Source of the DNA: Streptomyces sp. ISL-98
Lineage (GTDB): Bacteria > Actinomycetota > Actinomycetes > Streptomycetales > Streptomycetaceae
Assembly: GCF_018614055.1 (NCBI RefSeq)
Contig: NZ_JAGGPB010000014.1
Location: 1 to 64,000, forward strand
Length of the DNA: 64,000 nt
Direction: 5' to 3'
This document shows, in pieces, positions 44,577-53,268 of this stretch (position 1 is the first letter of the stretch; each line of letters begins with the position of its first letter). The notes under the pieces were generated by a model. The model was not told the DNA's origin. It worked only from the letters and a program-made list of their open reading frames with translations, and did not search any database. Made by a program: the position numbers and the translations under genes.

Positions 44577-45137
44577 TTACTCCGCCACCTCGGCCTCGGC
44601 GGGAGCCGGCGTACCGGCACCGCCCTGCTCGACCTTGGCGCGAAGCGCGTCCGCAGTGCGGGCGAACTCCGTCAGCGGAGCCTGGAAAGTCGCCGCGGCC
44701 TTGGCCATCGACGCCTTGATTCCACCGGCCACCTTGGCGAGCAGAACCTCGCGGGACTCGAGGTCCGCAAGCTTCTTGATCTCATCGGCGGACAGCGCCT
44801 TACCGTCAAGGACACCGCCCTTGATGATGAGGTTGGGGTTTTCCTTGGCGAAGTCACGAAGACCCTTCGCCGACTCCACCGGGTCACCGGTGATGAAGGC
44901 AACCGCCGTCGGCCCTGCGAACAGGTCGTCCAGCGTGTTGATCCCGGCCTCGTTGGCCGCGATCTTGGTCAGCGTGTTCTTCACCACGGCGTACTGGGCG
45001 TTCTCACCGAGCGAACGACGCAGCGTCTTGAGCTGCGTCACGGTGAGACCCCGGTACTCGGTCAGCACGGCGGCGTTCGAGCTACGGAACTGGTCCGCAA
45101 GCTCGGCTACCGCGGCAGCCTTGTCGGGCCTTGCCAT
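44577..45137 (-). CDS. rplJ: 50S ribosomal protein L10
   Basis: Anchors L7/L12 dimers to the stalk base; an L10-L12 complex often represses its own mRNA. The 186-residue product from ATG 45137 reads [43 protein letters not shown], ending in an Ala/Glu-rich tail. GGAAGGAGG precedes the ATG. A 48-codon upstream extension lies in the leader and is not homologous. The preceding 324 nt look like an L10-type leader with an attenuator hairpin. Confidence 0.98.
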   Translation of the reverse strand: MARPDKAAAVAELADQFRSSNAAVLTEYRGLTVTQLKTLRRSLGENAQYAVVKNTLTKIAANEAGINTLDDLFAGPTAVAFITGDPVESAKGLRDFAKENPNLIIKGGVLDGKALSADEIKKLADLESREVLLAKVAGGIKASMAKAAATFQAPLTEFARTADALRAKVEQGGAGTPAPAEAEVAE

Positions 45138-45196
45138 AGAGCGTCGGCCTCCTTCCGGGTGATGAGGACCGCTCAGAAGGGGCTGGGCAAAACGAA

Positions 45197-45223
45197 ACGC
45201 CCCGGCGCAGGCGCACGGGGCGT
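45197..45223 (-). terminator. Attenuator-like hairpin in the rplJ leader
   Basis: Arms ACGCCCCG (45197-45204) and CGGGGCGT (45216-45223), followed downstream on the minus strand by a T-rich run, about 60 nt before the rplJ start. Confidence 0.6.
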
Positions 45224-45383
45224 AGCTCGACCGGAACGAGTCCGGGAGCTTTCCACGGTCACCTGCGCAGGTCGTCCGCACCTAGCGGATCCTTCGGCCA
45301 CCGAACCTTCTTGCGAAGGCCCAGCAACGACCAGCGGTCTTTGGCTTCTGGGAGAGACTACGTGAACCTGCACGGTTTAAGCA

Positions 45384-45426
45384 AATCGGGCCCTGCGCCT
45401 CCAAAAGGAAGGCACAGAGCCCGATT
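45384..45426 (-). terminator. Terminator after rplA
   Basis: Long stem from AATCGGGC (45384-45391) to GCCCGATT (45419-45426), with further inner pairing of CTCC/GGAA-type bases, 35 nt beyond the rplA stop. It likely ends rplKA. Confidence 0.75.
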
Positions 45427-45461
45427 CAGTCACTCAGTCTGAGCCGTCAGGCTCGACCCGG

Positions 45462-46184
45462 TCAGACAGCTGCCGGGTCCTCCTCGACGAGGAGGTTACG
45501 GGTGCGGTTGGCGTCCAGCGGGATGCCGGGGCCCATCGTCGTGGCCAGGGAGGCCTTCTTGATGTAGCGGCCCTTCGCCGCGGACGGCTTGAGGCGGAGG
45601 ATCTCCTCCAGCGCCGCGGCGTAGTTCTCGACCAGCTTCGTCTCGTCGAAGGAGACCTTGCCGATGATGAAGTGCAGGTTCGAGTGCTTGTCGACGCGGA
45701 ACTCGATCTTGCCGCCCTTGATGTCCGTGACAGCCTTCGCCACGTCCGGGGTGACCGTTCCGGTCTTCGGGTTCGGCATCAGACCACGCGGACCGAGCAC
45801 GCGGCCGAGGCGGCCGACCTTGCCCATGAGGTCCGGGGTGGCGACGACGGCGTCGAAGTCCAGACGGCCCTTCGCAACCTCGTCGATGAGCTCGTCGGAG
45901 CCGACAATGTCGGCGCCGGCGGCCTCCGCGGCCGCAGCACGGTCACCGGTCGCGAAGACCAGGACCCGGGCGGTCTTGCCGGTGCCGTGCGGCAGGTTCA
46001 CGGTGCCGCGGACCATCTGGTCGGCCTTGCGCGGGTCGACACCCAGACGCATGGCGACCTCGACGGTGCCGTCGAACTTCGTGGAAGAGGTGTCCTTGGC
46101 GATACGGACGGCCTCGAGCGGGGCGTACAGGCGCTCCCGGTCGATCTTGGCATCCGCGCTGCGGAAGTTCTTGCTGCGCTTCAC
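45462..46184 (-). CDS. rplA: 50S ribosomal protein L1
   Basis: Mobile stalk protein moving the exit-site tRNA and the classical repressor of rplKA mRNA. The 240-residue product reads [70 protein letters not shown]. Domain II carries [22 protein letters not shown] 46184 follows AGGAG. It lies 78 bp after rplK. Confidence 0.98.
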   Translation of the reverse strand: MKRSKNFRSADAKIDRERLYAPLEAVRIAKDTSSTKFDGTVEVAMRLGVDPRKADQMVRGTVNLPHGTGKTARVLVFATGDRAAAAEAAGADIVGSDELIDEVAKGRLDFDAVVATPDLMGKVGRLGRVLGPRGLMPNPKTGTVTPDVAKAVTDIKGGKIEFRVDKHSNLHFIIGKVSFDETKLVENYAAALEEILRLKPSAAKGRYIKKASLATTMGPGIPLDANRTRNLLVEEDPAAV

Positions 46185-46262
46185 TACTGCTCCTGATGTG
46201 TGGAGATGGAGTCGTGGTGCGGACCAGCGCTTGGCCCTACCACTGAGGTGCTACGGGGACTG

Positions 46263-46697
46263 TCAGCCCTCGACCGTGATGCCCATGGAACGGGCGGTGC
46301 CGGCGATGATCTTGTCCGCGGCGTCCAGGTCGTTGGCGTTCAGGTCGGGCAGCTTGACCGTCGAGATCTCGCGCACCTGAGCGGCGGTGAGCTTCGCGAC
46401 CTTGGTCTTGTGCGGCTCGCCCGAGCCCTTGTCCACACCAGCGGCCTTGAGGATCAGCTTGGCGGCCGGCGGAGTCTTGGTGATGAAGGTGAAGGAACGG
46501 TCTTCGTAGACCGTGATCTCCACCGGCACGACCATGCCACGCTGCGACTCGGTCGCGGCGTTGTAGGCCTTGCAGAACTCCATGATGTTGACGCCGTGCT
46601 GACCCAGTGCGGGGCCGACCGGCGGAGCCGGGTTGGCCGCGCCGGCCTGGATCTGGAGCTTGATAAGCCCCGTGACCTTCTTCTTCTTGGGAGGCAT
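46263..46697 (-). CDS. rplK: 50S ribosomal protein L11
   Basis: Binds the GTPase-associated centre of 23S rRNA, the site of thiostrepton and of RelA sensing. The 144-residue product contains the Pro-rich N-terminal domain ([35 protein letters not shown]) and the RNA-binding C-terminal domain. ATG 46697 follows GGAGAGAGCA. A leader hairpin precedes it, beyond the nusG terminator. Confidence 0.98.
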
Positions 46698-46733
46698 TGC
46701 TCTCTCCGGGTCCTAGTGAGAGTTTTCAGCCAT

Positions 46734-46753
46734 CCGTCCGTTGATCCGGACGG
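46734..46753 (-). promoter_or_regulatory. Hairpin in the rplK leader
   Basis: CCGTCCG (46734-46740) and CGGACGG (46747-46753) with a 6-nt loop, about 40 nt before the rplK start. It may be an mRNA site for L1 autoregulation, but I could not confirm L1-specific bases. Confidence 0.35.
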
Positions 46754-46800
46754 AGGCATACCGCACAACGATAACGGGTATCACCGTGCAGCTAAAAACC

Positions 46801-46841
46801 GAGCAGGTCAGACCGGCTGCGAGAGCCGGTCTGACCTGTTC
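46801..46841 (-). terminator. Intrinsic terminator after nusG
   Basis: Eighteen-bp stem (46801-46818 and 46824-46841, one wobble), 24 nt past the nusG stop, followed on the minus strand by GGTTTTTAG. One of the few hairpins here with a true U-tract. Confidence 0.9.
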
Positions 46842-46864
46842 GGAAGCGGGTGTTCCAGAGAGGG

Positions 46865-47788
46865 TCAGTTCTTCTGGATCTGGTCGAAGCTGAGCTCGAC
46901 CGGGGTCTCGCGGCCGAAGATCTCGACGAGGCCCTTGACCTTCTTGGAGTCGGCGTTGATCTCGTTGATCGTCGCCTGGAGGGTCGCGAAGGGGCCGTCG
47001 GTGACGGTGACCGAGTCGCCCACCTCGAAGTCCAGCACCTGGACCTCGACCTTGCGGGACGGAGCCGGCTTGCCCTCGGCCTCTGCGGCCTCGCGTGCGG
47101 CCTTCTCCTCGGCCTCCGGGGCGAGCATCTTGACGATCTCGTCCAGGGTCAGCGGGTACGGGTCGTACGCGTTGCCGACGAAGCCGGTGACGCCGGGGGT
47201 GTTGCGGACAACGCCCCAGGACTCGTTGGTGAGGTCCATGCGGACCAGGACGTAACCGGGAAGCTTGTTCTGGCGGACGTTCTTGCGCTCGCCGTTCTTG
47301 ATCTGGACGATCTCTTCCTCGGGCACTTCGGCCTGGTAGATGAACTCCTCGACGTTCAGCGAAACGGCGCGCTGCTCCAGGTTCGCCTTCACGCGCTTCT
47401 CGTACCCGGCGTACGTGTGGATGACGTACCACTCGCCGGGCAGGGTGCGGAGCTCCTCGCGGAGGGCGGCGACCGGGTCGACCGGCTCGGCGGGGGCCTC
47501 TTCGGCCTCTTCCTCGGCGGCCTCGGCTTCAGCGGCGGCGGCTTCCTCGTCGGAGGCCTCACCCTCTGCTTCGGCGCCCACTGCTTCGGCGGCGTCGTCC
47601 TCGGTGGCGGTCGCGTCGACCGTCTCGTCCTCGACGTGCATGGCGGCCTCTTCGGCTGCCTCGCCCGCAGCGGCGTCAGCAGCTTCCGCCTGGTCCTCGT
47701 CGGCCGCCTCGACGATGTCGAGCTGGTCCTCAGCGGACTCCAGGCTTTCGCTCGGCTCGACGGCGTCGTTCAGGTTCGGGTCAGACAC
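46865..47788 (-). CDS. nusG: Transcription termination/antitermination factor NusG
   Basis: Processivity factor that binds RNA polymerase and links it to Rho or to ribosomal S10. The C-terminal 180 residues are canonical: NGN domain ([27 protein letters not shown]) and KOW domain ([25 protein letters not shown]). The 307-residue length comes from an extra N-terminal region of about 110 residues, almost only Ala, Glu and Asp. The start is GTG 47788 with AGGAAG upstream. It follows secE in the standard pair. Confidence 0.97.
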   Translation of the reverse strand: MSDPNLNDAVEPSESLESAEDQLDIVEAADEDQAEAADAAAGEAAEEAAMHVEDETVDATATEDDAAEAVGAEAEGEASDEEAAAAEAEAAEEEAEEAPAEPVDPVAALREELRTLPGEWYVIHTYAGYEKRVKANLEQRAVSLNVEEFIYQAEVPEEEIVQIKNGERKNVRQNKLPGYVLVRMDLTNESWGVVRNTPGVTGFVGNAYDPYPLTLDEIVKMLAPEAEEKAAREAAEAEGKPAPSRKVEVQVLDFEVGDSVTVTDGPFATLQATINEINADSKKVKGLVEIFGRETPVELSFDQIQKN

Positions 47789-47861
47789 GGTGGCTGCTTC
47801 TTCCTGGATACATATGGGTGGAACGGCGAAAGGGGCGCCGGGAGAGACGCCCTACGCGGGA

Positions 47862-48149
47862 TCAGCCGAAGACATACTTGACGGCTCGGGCGAAGCCCGT
47901 GTCGATCACGGTCACAATGCCGATCATGACGACGACGAAGACAATCACCACAGTGGTGTACGTCGTCAGCTGGCTGCGCGTGGGCCAGACGACCTTGCGC
48001 AGCTCTGCGACGATCTGGCGGTAGAAGAGCGCGAGACGGCCCAGGGGGCCCTTCTTGCCGCGCTTGCCGCCTTTACGAGACTTCTTCTTGGACTCCGGCG
48101 TCTCGTCCTGGGCATCAGGCATGTCGATGGAGCCCACGGCGTCCGTCAC
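47862..48149 (-). CDS. secE: Protein translocase subunit SecE
   Basis: Clamps SecY in the translocon. The 95-residue product has a charged N-terminal region (PESKKKSRKGGKRGKKG) and one membrane helix (TTYTTVVIVFVVVMIGIVTVI) with the conserved amphipathic segment LALFYRQIVAELRKVVWPTRSQL before it. GTG 48149 (TDAVGSIDMPDAQDE) follows AGGTGAG. The preceding in-frame codons run towards tRNA-Trp and are not homologous. trpT-secE-nusG is a conserved actinobacterial order. Confidence 0.96.
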   Translation of the reverse strand: MTDAVGSIDMPDAQDETPESKKKSRKGGKRGKKGPLGRLALFYRQIVAELRKVVWPTRSQLTTYTTVVIVFVVVMIGIVTVIDTGFARAVKYVFG

Positions 48150-48255
48150 GCTTCTCACCTGATTCCGGGTCGTGGCCGTGCCGCGCCCGGTCGAGCCGCA
48201 CGGCAGTGCATAGAAGTACGTACATGCGCACACATCCTGGCGAAGGTGTGTGTAG

Positions 48256-48328
48256 CAGGGCCGGAGGGACTTGAACCCCCAACCGCTGGTTTTGGAGACC
48301 AGTGCTCTACCAATTGAGCTACGACCCT
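48256..48328 (-). tRNA. trpT: tRNA-Trp (anticodon CCA)
   Basis: Cloverleaf of 73 nt on the minus strand: acceptor AGGGTCG pairs with CGGCCCT, the anticodon loop is CTCCAAA (CCA), and the T-loop is GGTTCAAGTCC-like. No CCA end is encoded. It lies 107 bp before secE. Confidence 0.97.
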
Positions 48329-48341
48329 TTGTGGTTCCCCC

Positions 48342-48347
48342 AACCTA
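48342..48347 (-). promoter_or_regulatory. Candidate -10 box of trpT-secE-nusG
   Basis: TAGGTT on the minus strand, 14 nt before the tRNA 5' end, close to the Streptomyces -10 consensus. No strong -35 box is visible at the expected spacing. Confidence 0.4.
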
Positions 48348-48532
48348 CCGCATACGACCGAGTGCACGGAGTACGCACGGTGAAGCCGCTGTTGAGGGCC
48401 AACGACGAGTGAGTGTACGTGGTCACAGGCCCGGCGTCGAACAGATAGCTCCTGACCACTCCCTGTGCGCGTCCTGTCCGCTCCTCGACATCTGTGTGCT
48501 GTGCGCGTTTTCGGTCTGGGACGATGGGCCGC

Positions 48533-49759
48533 ATGAGCGCTGCAACTCCTCCGACCGAGCGCCGGGTTTCTGCCCGAATCGGCGCTATCTCCGAGTCCGC
48601 AACCCTTGCCGTGGATGCCAAGGCCAAGGCCCTCAAGGCCGCAGGCCGTCCGGTCATCGGCTTCGGTGCGGGTGAGCCCGACTTCCCTACACCCGGCTAC
48701 ATCGTCGAGGCCGCGATCGAGGCCTGCTCCAACCCGAAGTACCACCGCTACACACCGGCCGGCGGGCTCCCCGAGCTCAAGGCCGCGATCGCCGCGAAGA
48801 CGCTGCGTGACTCGGGTTACGAGGTGGACGCCTCGCAGATCCTGGTCACCAACGGCGGCAAGCAGGCCATCTACGAAGCCTTCGCCGCGATCCTGGATCC
48901 GGGCGACGAGGTCATCGTGCCGGCGCCGTACTGGACGACGTACCCCGAGTCGATCCGTCTCGCGGGCGGCGTGCCGGTCGAGGTCGTCGCCGACGAGACC
49001 ACCGGTTACCGGGTCTCCGTCGAGCAGCTGGAGGCGGCCCGTACGGAGAAGACCAAGGTCGTCCTCTTCGTTTCGCCGTCCAACCCGACGGGCGCCGTCT
49101 ACAGCGAGGCCGACGCCGAGGCGATCGGCCGCTGGGCCGTCGAGCACGGCCTGTGGGTGCTGACCGACGAGATCTACGAGCACCTGGTCTATGGCGACGC
49201 GAAGTTCACCTCGCTGCCGACGCTCGTGCCCGAGATGCGCGACAAGTGCATCGTCGTCAACGGCGTCGCCAAGACGTACGCGATGACCGGCTGGCGGGTC
49301 GGGTGGATCATCGGCCCGAAGGACGTCGTAAAGGCCGCGACCAACCTCCAGTCGCACGCCACGTCCAACGTGTCGAACGTGGCGCAGATCGCCGCGCTGG
49401 CCGCCGTGTCCGGGAACCTGGACGCCGTCGCCGAGATGCGTACCGCCTTCGACCGGCGCCGCCAGACCATCGTGCGGATGCTGAGCGAGATCGACGGCGT
49501 GGTCTGCCCGACGCCGGAGGGCGCGTTCTACGCGTACCCGTCGGTGAAGGGGCTCCTCGGCAAGGAGATCCGCGGCAAGCGCCCGGCCACCTCCGTCGAG
49601 CTGGCCGCGCTGATCCTGGACGAGGTCGAGGTGGCGGTCGTGCCGGGCGAGGCCTTCGGTACGCCTGGCTACCTGCGGCTTTCGTACGCGCTCGGCGACG
49701 AGGACCTGGTCGAGGGTGTCTCGCGGATTCAGAAGCTGCTGGCGGAGGCCCGCGACTGA
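48533..49759 (+). CDS. Aspartate aminotransferase (class I, AspC/AspB-like)
   Basis: PLP enzyme interconverting aspartate/2-oxoglutarate and oxaloacetate/glutamate. The 408-residue product has the PLP-lysine context [15 protein letters not shown], the substrate-binding SNPTGAVYS and YLRLSYAL (Arg carboxylate site). It matches the gamma-subgroup AspATs common in actinobacteria and thermophiles. ATG 48533 ([16 protein letters not shown]) was preferred over ATG 48524; neither has an excellent ribosome binding site. A strong terminator follows. It may also accept aromatic or prephenate-type substrates, as some relatives do. Confidence 0.92.
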   Translation: MSAATPPTERRVSARIGAISESATLAVDAKAKALKAAGRPVIGFGAGEPDFPTPGYIVEAAIEACSNPKYHRYTPAGGLPELKAAIAAKTLRDSGYEVDASQILVTNGGKQAIYEAFAAILDPGDEVIVPAPYWTTYPESIRLAGGVPVEVVADETTGYRVSVEQLEAARTEKTKVVLFVSPSNPTGAVYSEADAEAIGRWAVEHGLWVLTDEIYEHLVYGDAKFTSLPTLVPEMRDKCIVVNGVAKTYAMTGWRVGWIIGPKDVVKAATNLQSHATSNVSNVAQIAALAAVSGNLDAVAEMRTAFDRRRQTIVRMLSEIDGVVCPTPEGAFYAYPSVKGLLGKEIRGKRPATSVELAALILDEVEVAVVPGEAFGTPGYLRLSYALGDEDLVEGVSRIQKLLAEARD

Positions 49760-49774
49760 GTCGGCTGTGCGTTG

Positions 49775-49804
49775 ACGGGCCCCCGGCTGCTGCCGGGGGC
49801 CCGT
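49775..49804 (+). terminator. Terminator after the aspartate aminotransferase gene
   Basis: Perfect 13-bp inverted repeat ACGGGCCCCCGGC (49775-49787) and 49792-49804 with a 4-nt loop, followed by TTCTG. Confidence 0.85.
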
Positions 49805-49877
49805 TTCTGCGTTCGGCCAGCTACTCGTTCGAGCAAACACGCTTCCGGGCGGGCCGTGCGTACGGCAGGATCTTGGG

Positions 49878-50897
49878 ATGTTGAGTGTTCGCGATGTCCG
49901 ACTGCTTCCGAAGGCCCATCTGCACCTGCATTTCACCGGGTCGATGCGGCACACGACCCTGCTTGAGCTGGCCGACAAGTACGGCGTGCACCTGCCCGAG
50001 GCGCTGAGCAGCGGGGAGCCGCCGAAGCTGCGGGCGACCGACGAGCGCGGCTGGTTCCGCTTTCAGCGGCTGTACGACGCCGCGCGATCGTGTCTGCGGG
50101 AGCCGGAGGACATCCGGCGGCTGGTGCGCGAGGCGGCCGAGGAGGACGTACGGGACGGGTCCGGATGGCTGGAGATCCAGGTCGATCCGACGTCGTACGC
50201 CCCGATGCTGGGCGGGCTGATTCCAGCCCTGGAGATCATCCTGGACGCCGTGGACAGTGCGTCGCGGGAGACCGGGCTCGGGATGCGGGTGCTGGTCGCG
50301 GCGAACAGGATGAAGCACCCTCTGGACGCGCGGACGCTGGCGCGGCTTGCGGTGCGTTACGCGGACCGGGGCATCGTCGGCTTCGGGCTGTCCAATGACG
50401 AGCGCAGGGGCATGGCCAGGGATTTCGACCGGGCCTTCGCGATCGCCCGGGAGGGCGGGCTGCTTGCCGCGCCGCACGGCGGGGAGCTGACCGGCCCCTC
50501 GTCCGTACGGGACTGCCTGGACGATCTGCATGCGACGCGGATCGGGCACGGCGTACGGGCTGCCGAGGACCCGCGGCTGCTGCGGAAGCTGGCCGAAAAG
50601 GGTGTGACGTGCGAGGTGTGTCCGGCCTCGAATGTGGCACTGGGTGTGTACGAGAAGCCCGAGGACGTGCCGCTGCGGAAGCTGTACGACGCCGGGGTGC
50701 CGATGGCGCTGGGCGCGGACGACCCGCTGCTCTTCGGGTCGCGGCTGGCGGCGCAGTACGAGCTGGCGCGGCGGCATCACGCGTTCACGGACGCCGAGCT
50801 GGCGGAGCTGGCGCGGCAGTCGGTGCGGGGGTCGGCCGCGCCCGGCGACGTACAGGCAAAGATGCTCGCCGGCATCGACAACTGGCTGGCCGCCTAG
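49878..50897 (+). CDS. Adenosine deaminase-like metallohydrolase
   Basis: Amidohydrolase-superfamily protein of 339 residues with the adenosine/AMP deaminase fold. The metal pair HxH is in KAHLHLHFTG, the catalytic Glu follows PHGGEL (HAGE in typical enzymes), and the later ligands are in RIGHGVRA and ADDPLLFG. Residues that shape the nucleoside pocket differ: the usual LDG after HxH reads FTG, removing an Asp that contacts the sugar in adenosine deaminase. Substrate may thus be adenosine or a related purine. It is followed by the decayed TetR gene and is not clearly in an operon with its neighbours. Confidence 0.85.
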   Translation: MLSVRDVRLLPKAHLHLHFTGSMRHTTLLELADKYGVHLPEALSSGEPPKLRATDERGWFRFQRLYDAARSCLREPEDIRRLVREAAEEDVRDGSGWLEIQVDPTSYAPMLGGLIPALEIILDAVDSASRETGLGMRVLVAANRMKHPLDARTLARLAVRYADRGIVGFGLSNDERRGMARDFDRAFAIAREGGLLAAPHGGELTGPSSVRDCLDDLHATRIGHGVRAAEDPRLLRKLAEKGVTCEVCPASNVALGVYEKPEDVPLRKLYDAGVPMALGADDPLLFGSRLAAQYELARRHHAFTDAELAELARQSVRGSAAPGDVQAKMLAGIDNWLAA

Positions 50898-51352
50898 CTG
50901 ATTCCGGCCAGTGCGGGCGAGAGCCGCGGCGAACTCGTCGACGGACTGCGGCGGCTTCTTGCCCACCACGGCGTCGTAGGCGAAGGCGCGCTGTGCGCAG
51001 GCGCCGAGGAGCAGTGACGCGGCCGCGAAGGGGCGGCCCCGGGGTTGATGCGCCCGGCTTCGCGCTGGGTACGGAGGTACGCGTCGAGGCCCTCGCTGGG
51101 CATGTGGGGCCTGTCCCCTTTTCCCGCATCGAGTCGTCGTGGCGGCGCTTGAGCCGGGTCTCGGCGTTAGAGCGAGGCGGCGATCGGGGGGGCTCTCGGC
51201 GTAGAAGTGGGCGGCCTGGCGAGCGGTCTCGGTGAGATTCTCCTCGACAGACCACTCCCCCGGACGGGCGACGAGGCGGTGGAGGAGCGAGCCAGGCCGA
51301 TGGTGCGCATCAGCGCGTGGGAGGCGTCGAGGATCCGCTCGCTGGCCGGCTT
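50898..51352 (-). pseudogene. Remnant of a TetR-family regulator
   Basis: The minus strand retains pieces of a TetR protein in different frames: ASERILDASHALMRTIGLA (51349-51290), then WSVEENLTETARQAAHFYAES (about 51250-51190), then EGLDAYLRTQREAGRINPGA (about 51100-51035) and FAAASLLLGACAQRAFAYDAV (about 51025-50970). The helix-turn-helix segment after the first helix is missing. At least three frame changes are needed, one at a run of seven C near 51195. It reads away from the SDR gene at 51435, its probable former target. Confidence 0.8.
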
Positions 51353-51401
51353 CAGCGGTCCGGCTTCAGCGGTGTGTGCTCCATCCAGACTTGACGAGTG
51401 A

Positions 51402-51413
51402 GTAAGTACTTAC
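51402..51413. promoter_or_regulatory. Palindromic operator candidate upstream of the SDR gene
   Basis: Perfect palindrome GTAAGTACTTAC, immediately after TTGACG (51391-51396), a -35-like hexamer. It resembles TetR-family operators of similar loci and lies 21 bp before the SDR start codon. Confidence 0.6.
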
Positions 51414-51434
51414 CCACCCAGGGAGGGGCAGGCT

Positions 51435-52067
51435 ATGAAGCTCACGGTTTTCGGAGCGACCGGCGGCATAGGGCAGGAGATCGTCAAGCAAGCGCTGGCG
51501 GCGGGGCACAAGGTCACGGCGGTGGTCCGGGATCCGGCGCGGTTCACGGTGACGGGGCGCGGCCTGGAGGTCTTCGCGGCCCAGGTGACCGACGCGGAGG
51601 CGCTGCGGCCGGCGGTGGCGGGCCGTGACGCGGTGCTCTCCGGTCTCGGGGCGCGCACCCGCAAGGACGCGGGCATCGCCGCGACGCTCACCCGGCCGGT
51701 GCTGCGGGCGATGGAGGCGGAGGGGACGCGGCGGCTGCTGGTGGTGAGCGCGGGCCCGCTGGCCCCGGTCCCCTGGCGTCAGCCGCTCGTCGACCGGCTG
51801 ATCCTGTCCGTGATCAACGCGGTCCTGAAGGACGTGTACGCCGACCTCCGGGTCATGGAGGACGACCTGGCGCGCTCGGCGACCGACTGGACGTCCGTAC
51901 GGCCGCCGAAACTGCTGAACAAGCCGGTGACGGGTACGTACCGGACGGTGATCGGCGGCAATCCGCTCAGCGGCAGGACCATCGCGCGTGCGGATGTGGC
52001 GCACGCGATGCTGAAGATGATCGACGACCCGGCGACGGTGGGGCAGGGCGTGGGCGTGGCGTACTAG
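51435..52067 (+). CDS. NAD(P)-binding SDR-type reductase (NmrA/YwnB-like)
   Basis: Atypical short-chain dehydrogenase of 210 residues with the Rossmann start MKLTVFGATGGIGQEIVKQAL. It has the NADP-type GATGGIG motif and a later SAGPLAPVP/RPPKLLNKP arrangement like the NmrA/flavin-reductase subgroup. No catalytic Tyr-x-x-x-Lys is obvious. The redox substrate is unknown. GGGAGG precedes ATG 51435. The divergent TetR gene is a pseudogene, so the gene may now be constitutive. Confidence 0.85.
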   Translation: MKLTVFGATGGIGQEIVKQALAAGHKVTAVVRDPARFTVTGRGLEVFAAQVTDAEALRPAVAGRDAVLSGLGARTRKDAGIAATLTRPVLRAMEAEGTRRLLVVSAGPLAPVPWRQPLVDRLILSVINAVLKDVYADLRVMEDDLARSATDWTSVRPPKLLNKPVTGTYRTVIGGNPLSGRTIARADVAHAMLKMIDDPATVGQGVGVAY

Positions 52068-52089
52068 CGCACCGCACCTGAGGGCTGCA

Positions 52090-53145
52090 CTAAAGACTGA
52101 CGCCGACCGTAACCGGCTCGTTCACCAGCGTCACCCCGAACGCCTCCCGCACCCCGCCGACAACCTCGCGCGCCAGCGCCAGCAGGTCCTCGGTGGTCGC
52201 TTCCCCGCGGTTGGTGAGGGCAAGCGTGTGCTTGGTGGAGATACGGGCAGGTCCCACGCCGTATCCCTTCGTGAAGCCCGCCTTGTCGATCAGCCAGGCC
52301 GCGGAGGTCTTGGTACGGCCGTCCCCCGCCGGAAACGCGGGCGGCGCAACATCCGCACCGAGCCGCACCTGCACCCTGGCCAGGAAGGCGGCGTACTCCT
52401 CGCCCGTCAGGATCGGGTTGGTGAAGAAGGAGCCCGCCGACCACGTGTCGTGGTCGGCGGGGTCCAGGACCATCCCCTTGCCCGCGCGCAGCTTCAGCAC
52501 GGTCTCCCGGGCGAGCGCGGCGGGCACGCGGTCGCCGGCTTCGACGCCCAAGCTCCGTGCGGTCTCCGGGTACTTGATCGGCGCGGACATCCCGCCCGCA
52601 TCCTCCAGCGCGAAGCGCACACGCAGGACGACGAAGCGGTCCGGGTCCTGTTTGAAGCGGCTGTGGCGGTACGAGAACTCGCACTCGGCGGCCGGGATCG
52701 TCACGGTCTCGTTCGCGCGGCGGTCGTAGGCGACGACCTCGGTGATGACGCTGGAGACTTCCTGGCCGTACGCGCCGACGTTCTGAATCGGGGTCGCCCC
52801 GGCCGAGCCGGGGATTCCCGCGAGGCACTCGATGCCCGCGAGGCCGGCCTCGACGGTGTGGGCGACGGCGTCCGTCCAGACCTCGCCTGCGGCCAGCTCC
52901 AGGTTCACGCCGTCGAGGCGGAAGCCGGTGGTGGCGATGCGCAGGGCGGTGCCGTCGAAGCCCTTGTCGCCGATGACCAGATTGCTGCCGCCGCCGATGA
53001 TCAGGAGCGGCGTACCGCTCTCGTCGGCCTCACGGACGGTGGCGATCACCTCGTCGTCGGTGGTGGCCGTGACGAGACGGGTCGCGGGGCCGCCGAGCCG
53101 GAAGGTGGTCAGGGGGGCGAGGGGGGCATCGTGGAGTTCCTGCAC
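52090..53145 (-). CDS. murB: UDP-N-acetylenolpyruvoylglucosamine reductase
   Basis: Flavoenzyme making UDP-N-acetylmuramate, the second step of peptidoglycan precursor synthesis. The 351-residue product has the FAD-binding GGGSNLVIGDKGFDG, GIPGSAGATPIQNVGAYGQE, the catalytic SYRHSRFK and GSFFTNPIL. GTG 53145 (QELHDAPLAPLTTFRLGG) matches the family N-terminus but has a weak ribosome binding site; the 29 extra codons upstream look non-coding. It connects with GlmS and GlmM in the same window as cell-wall supply genes. Confidence 0.96.
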   Translation of the reverse strand: MQELHDAPLAPLTTFRLGGPATRLVTATTDDEVIATVREADESGTPLLIIGGGSNLVIGDKGFDGTALRIATTGFRLDGVNLELAAGEVWTDAVAHTVEAGLAGIECLAGIPGSAGATPIQNVGAYGQEVSSVITEVVAYDRRANETVTIPAAECEFSYRHSRFKQDPDRFVVLRVRFALEDAGGMSAPIKYPETARSLGVEAGDRVPAALARETVLKLRAGKGMVLDPADHDTWSAGSFFTNPILTGEEYAAFLARVQVRLGADVAPPAFPAGDGRTKTSAAWLIDKAGFTKGYGVGPARISTKHTLALTNRGEATTEDLLALAREVVGGVREAFGVTLVNEPVTVGVSL

Positions 53146-53234
53146 GGGGACAAGCGTACGGGGCGCCTCTGACAGCCAGGGGCGCCCCGTGCTCAGGCCC
53201 GTACCCGGGCGCCGGGCCCACACCCGAGCCACTT

Positions 53235-53254
53235 GCCCAGGCCCGTACCTGGGC
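53235..53254 (-). terminator. Weak hairpin after the MFS gene
   Basis: GCCCAGG (53235-53241) and CCTGGGC (53248-53254) with a 6-nt loop, 15 nt beyond the MFS stop. Neighbouring imperfect GCCCGTACC repeats add to local structure. Confidence 0.45.
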
Positions 53255-53268
53255 CGTGCACCGGCCCG

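Larger units (their letters stand above)
45138..45461 (-). promoter_or_regulatory. Probable L10 leader (rplJL mRNA regulatory region)
   Basis: This is a non-coding leader of more than 300 nt upstream of rplJ. It holds a terminator-like hairpin (45197-45223) followed on the minus strand by TTTCGTTTTG. That fits autogenous attenuation by an L10-L12 complex, as known for L10 leaders in many bacteria. I could not confirm the kink-turn binding site by eye. Confidence 0.5.

Noticed and set aside
48155..49978. Long minus-strand frame across tRNA-Trp and the aspartate aminotransferase gene
   Set aside because: It reads through a tRNA gene and the antisense of a clear transaminase.
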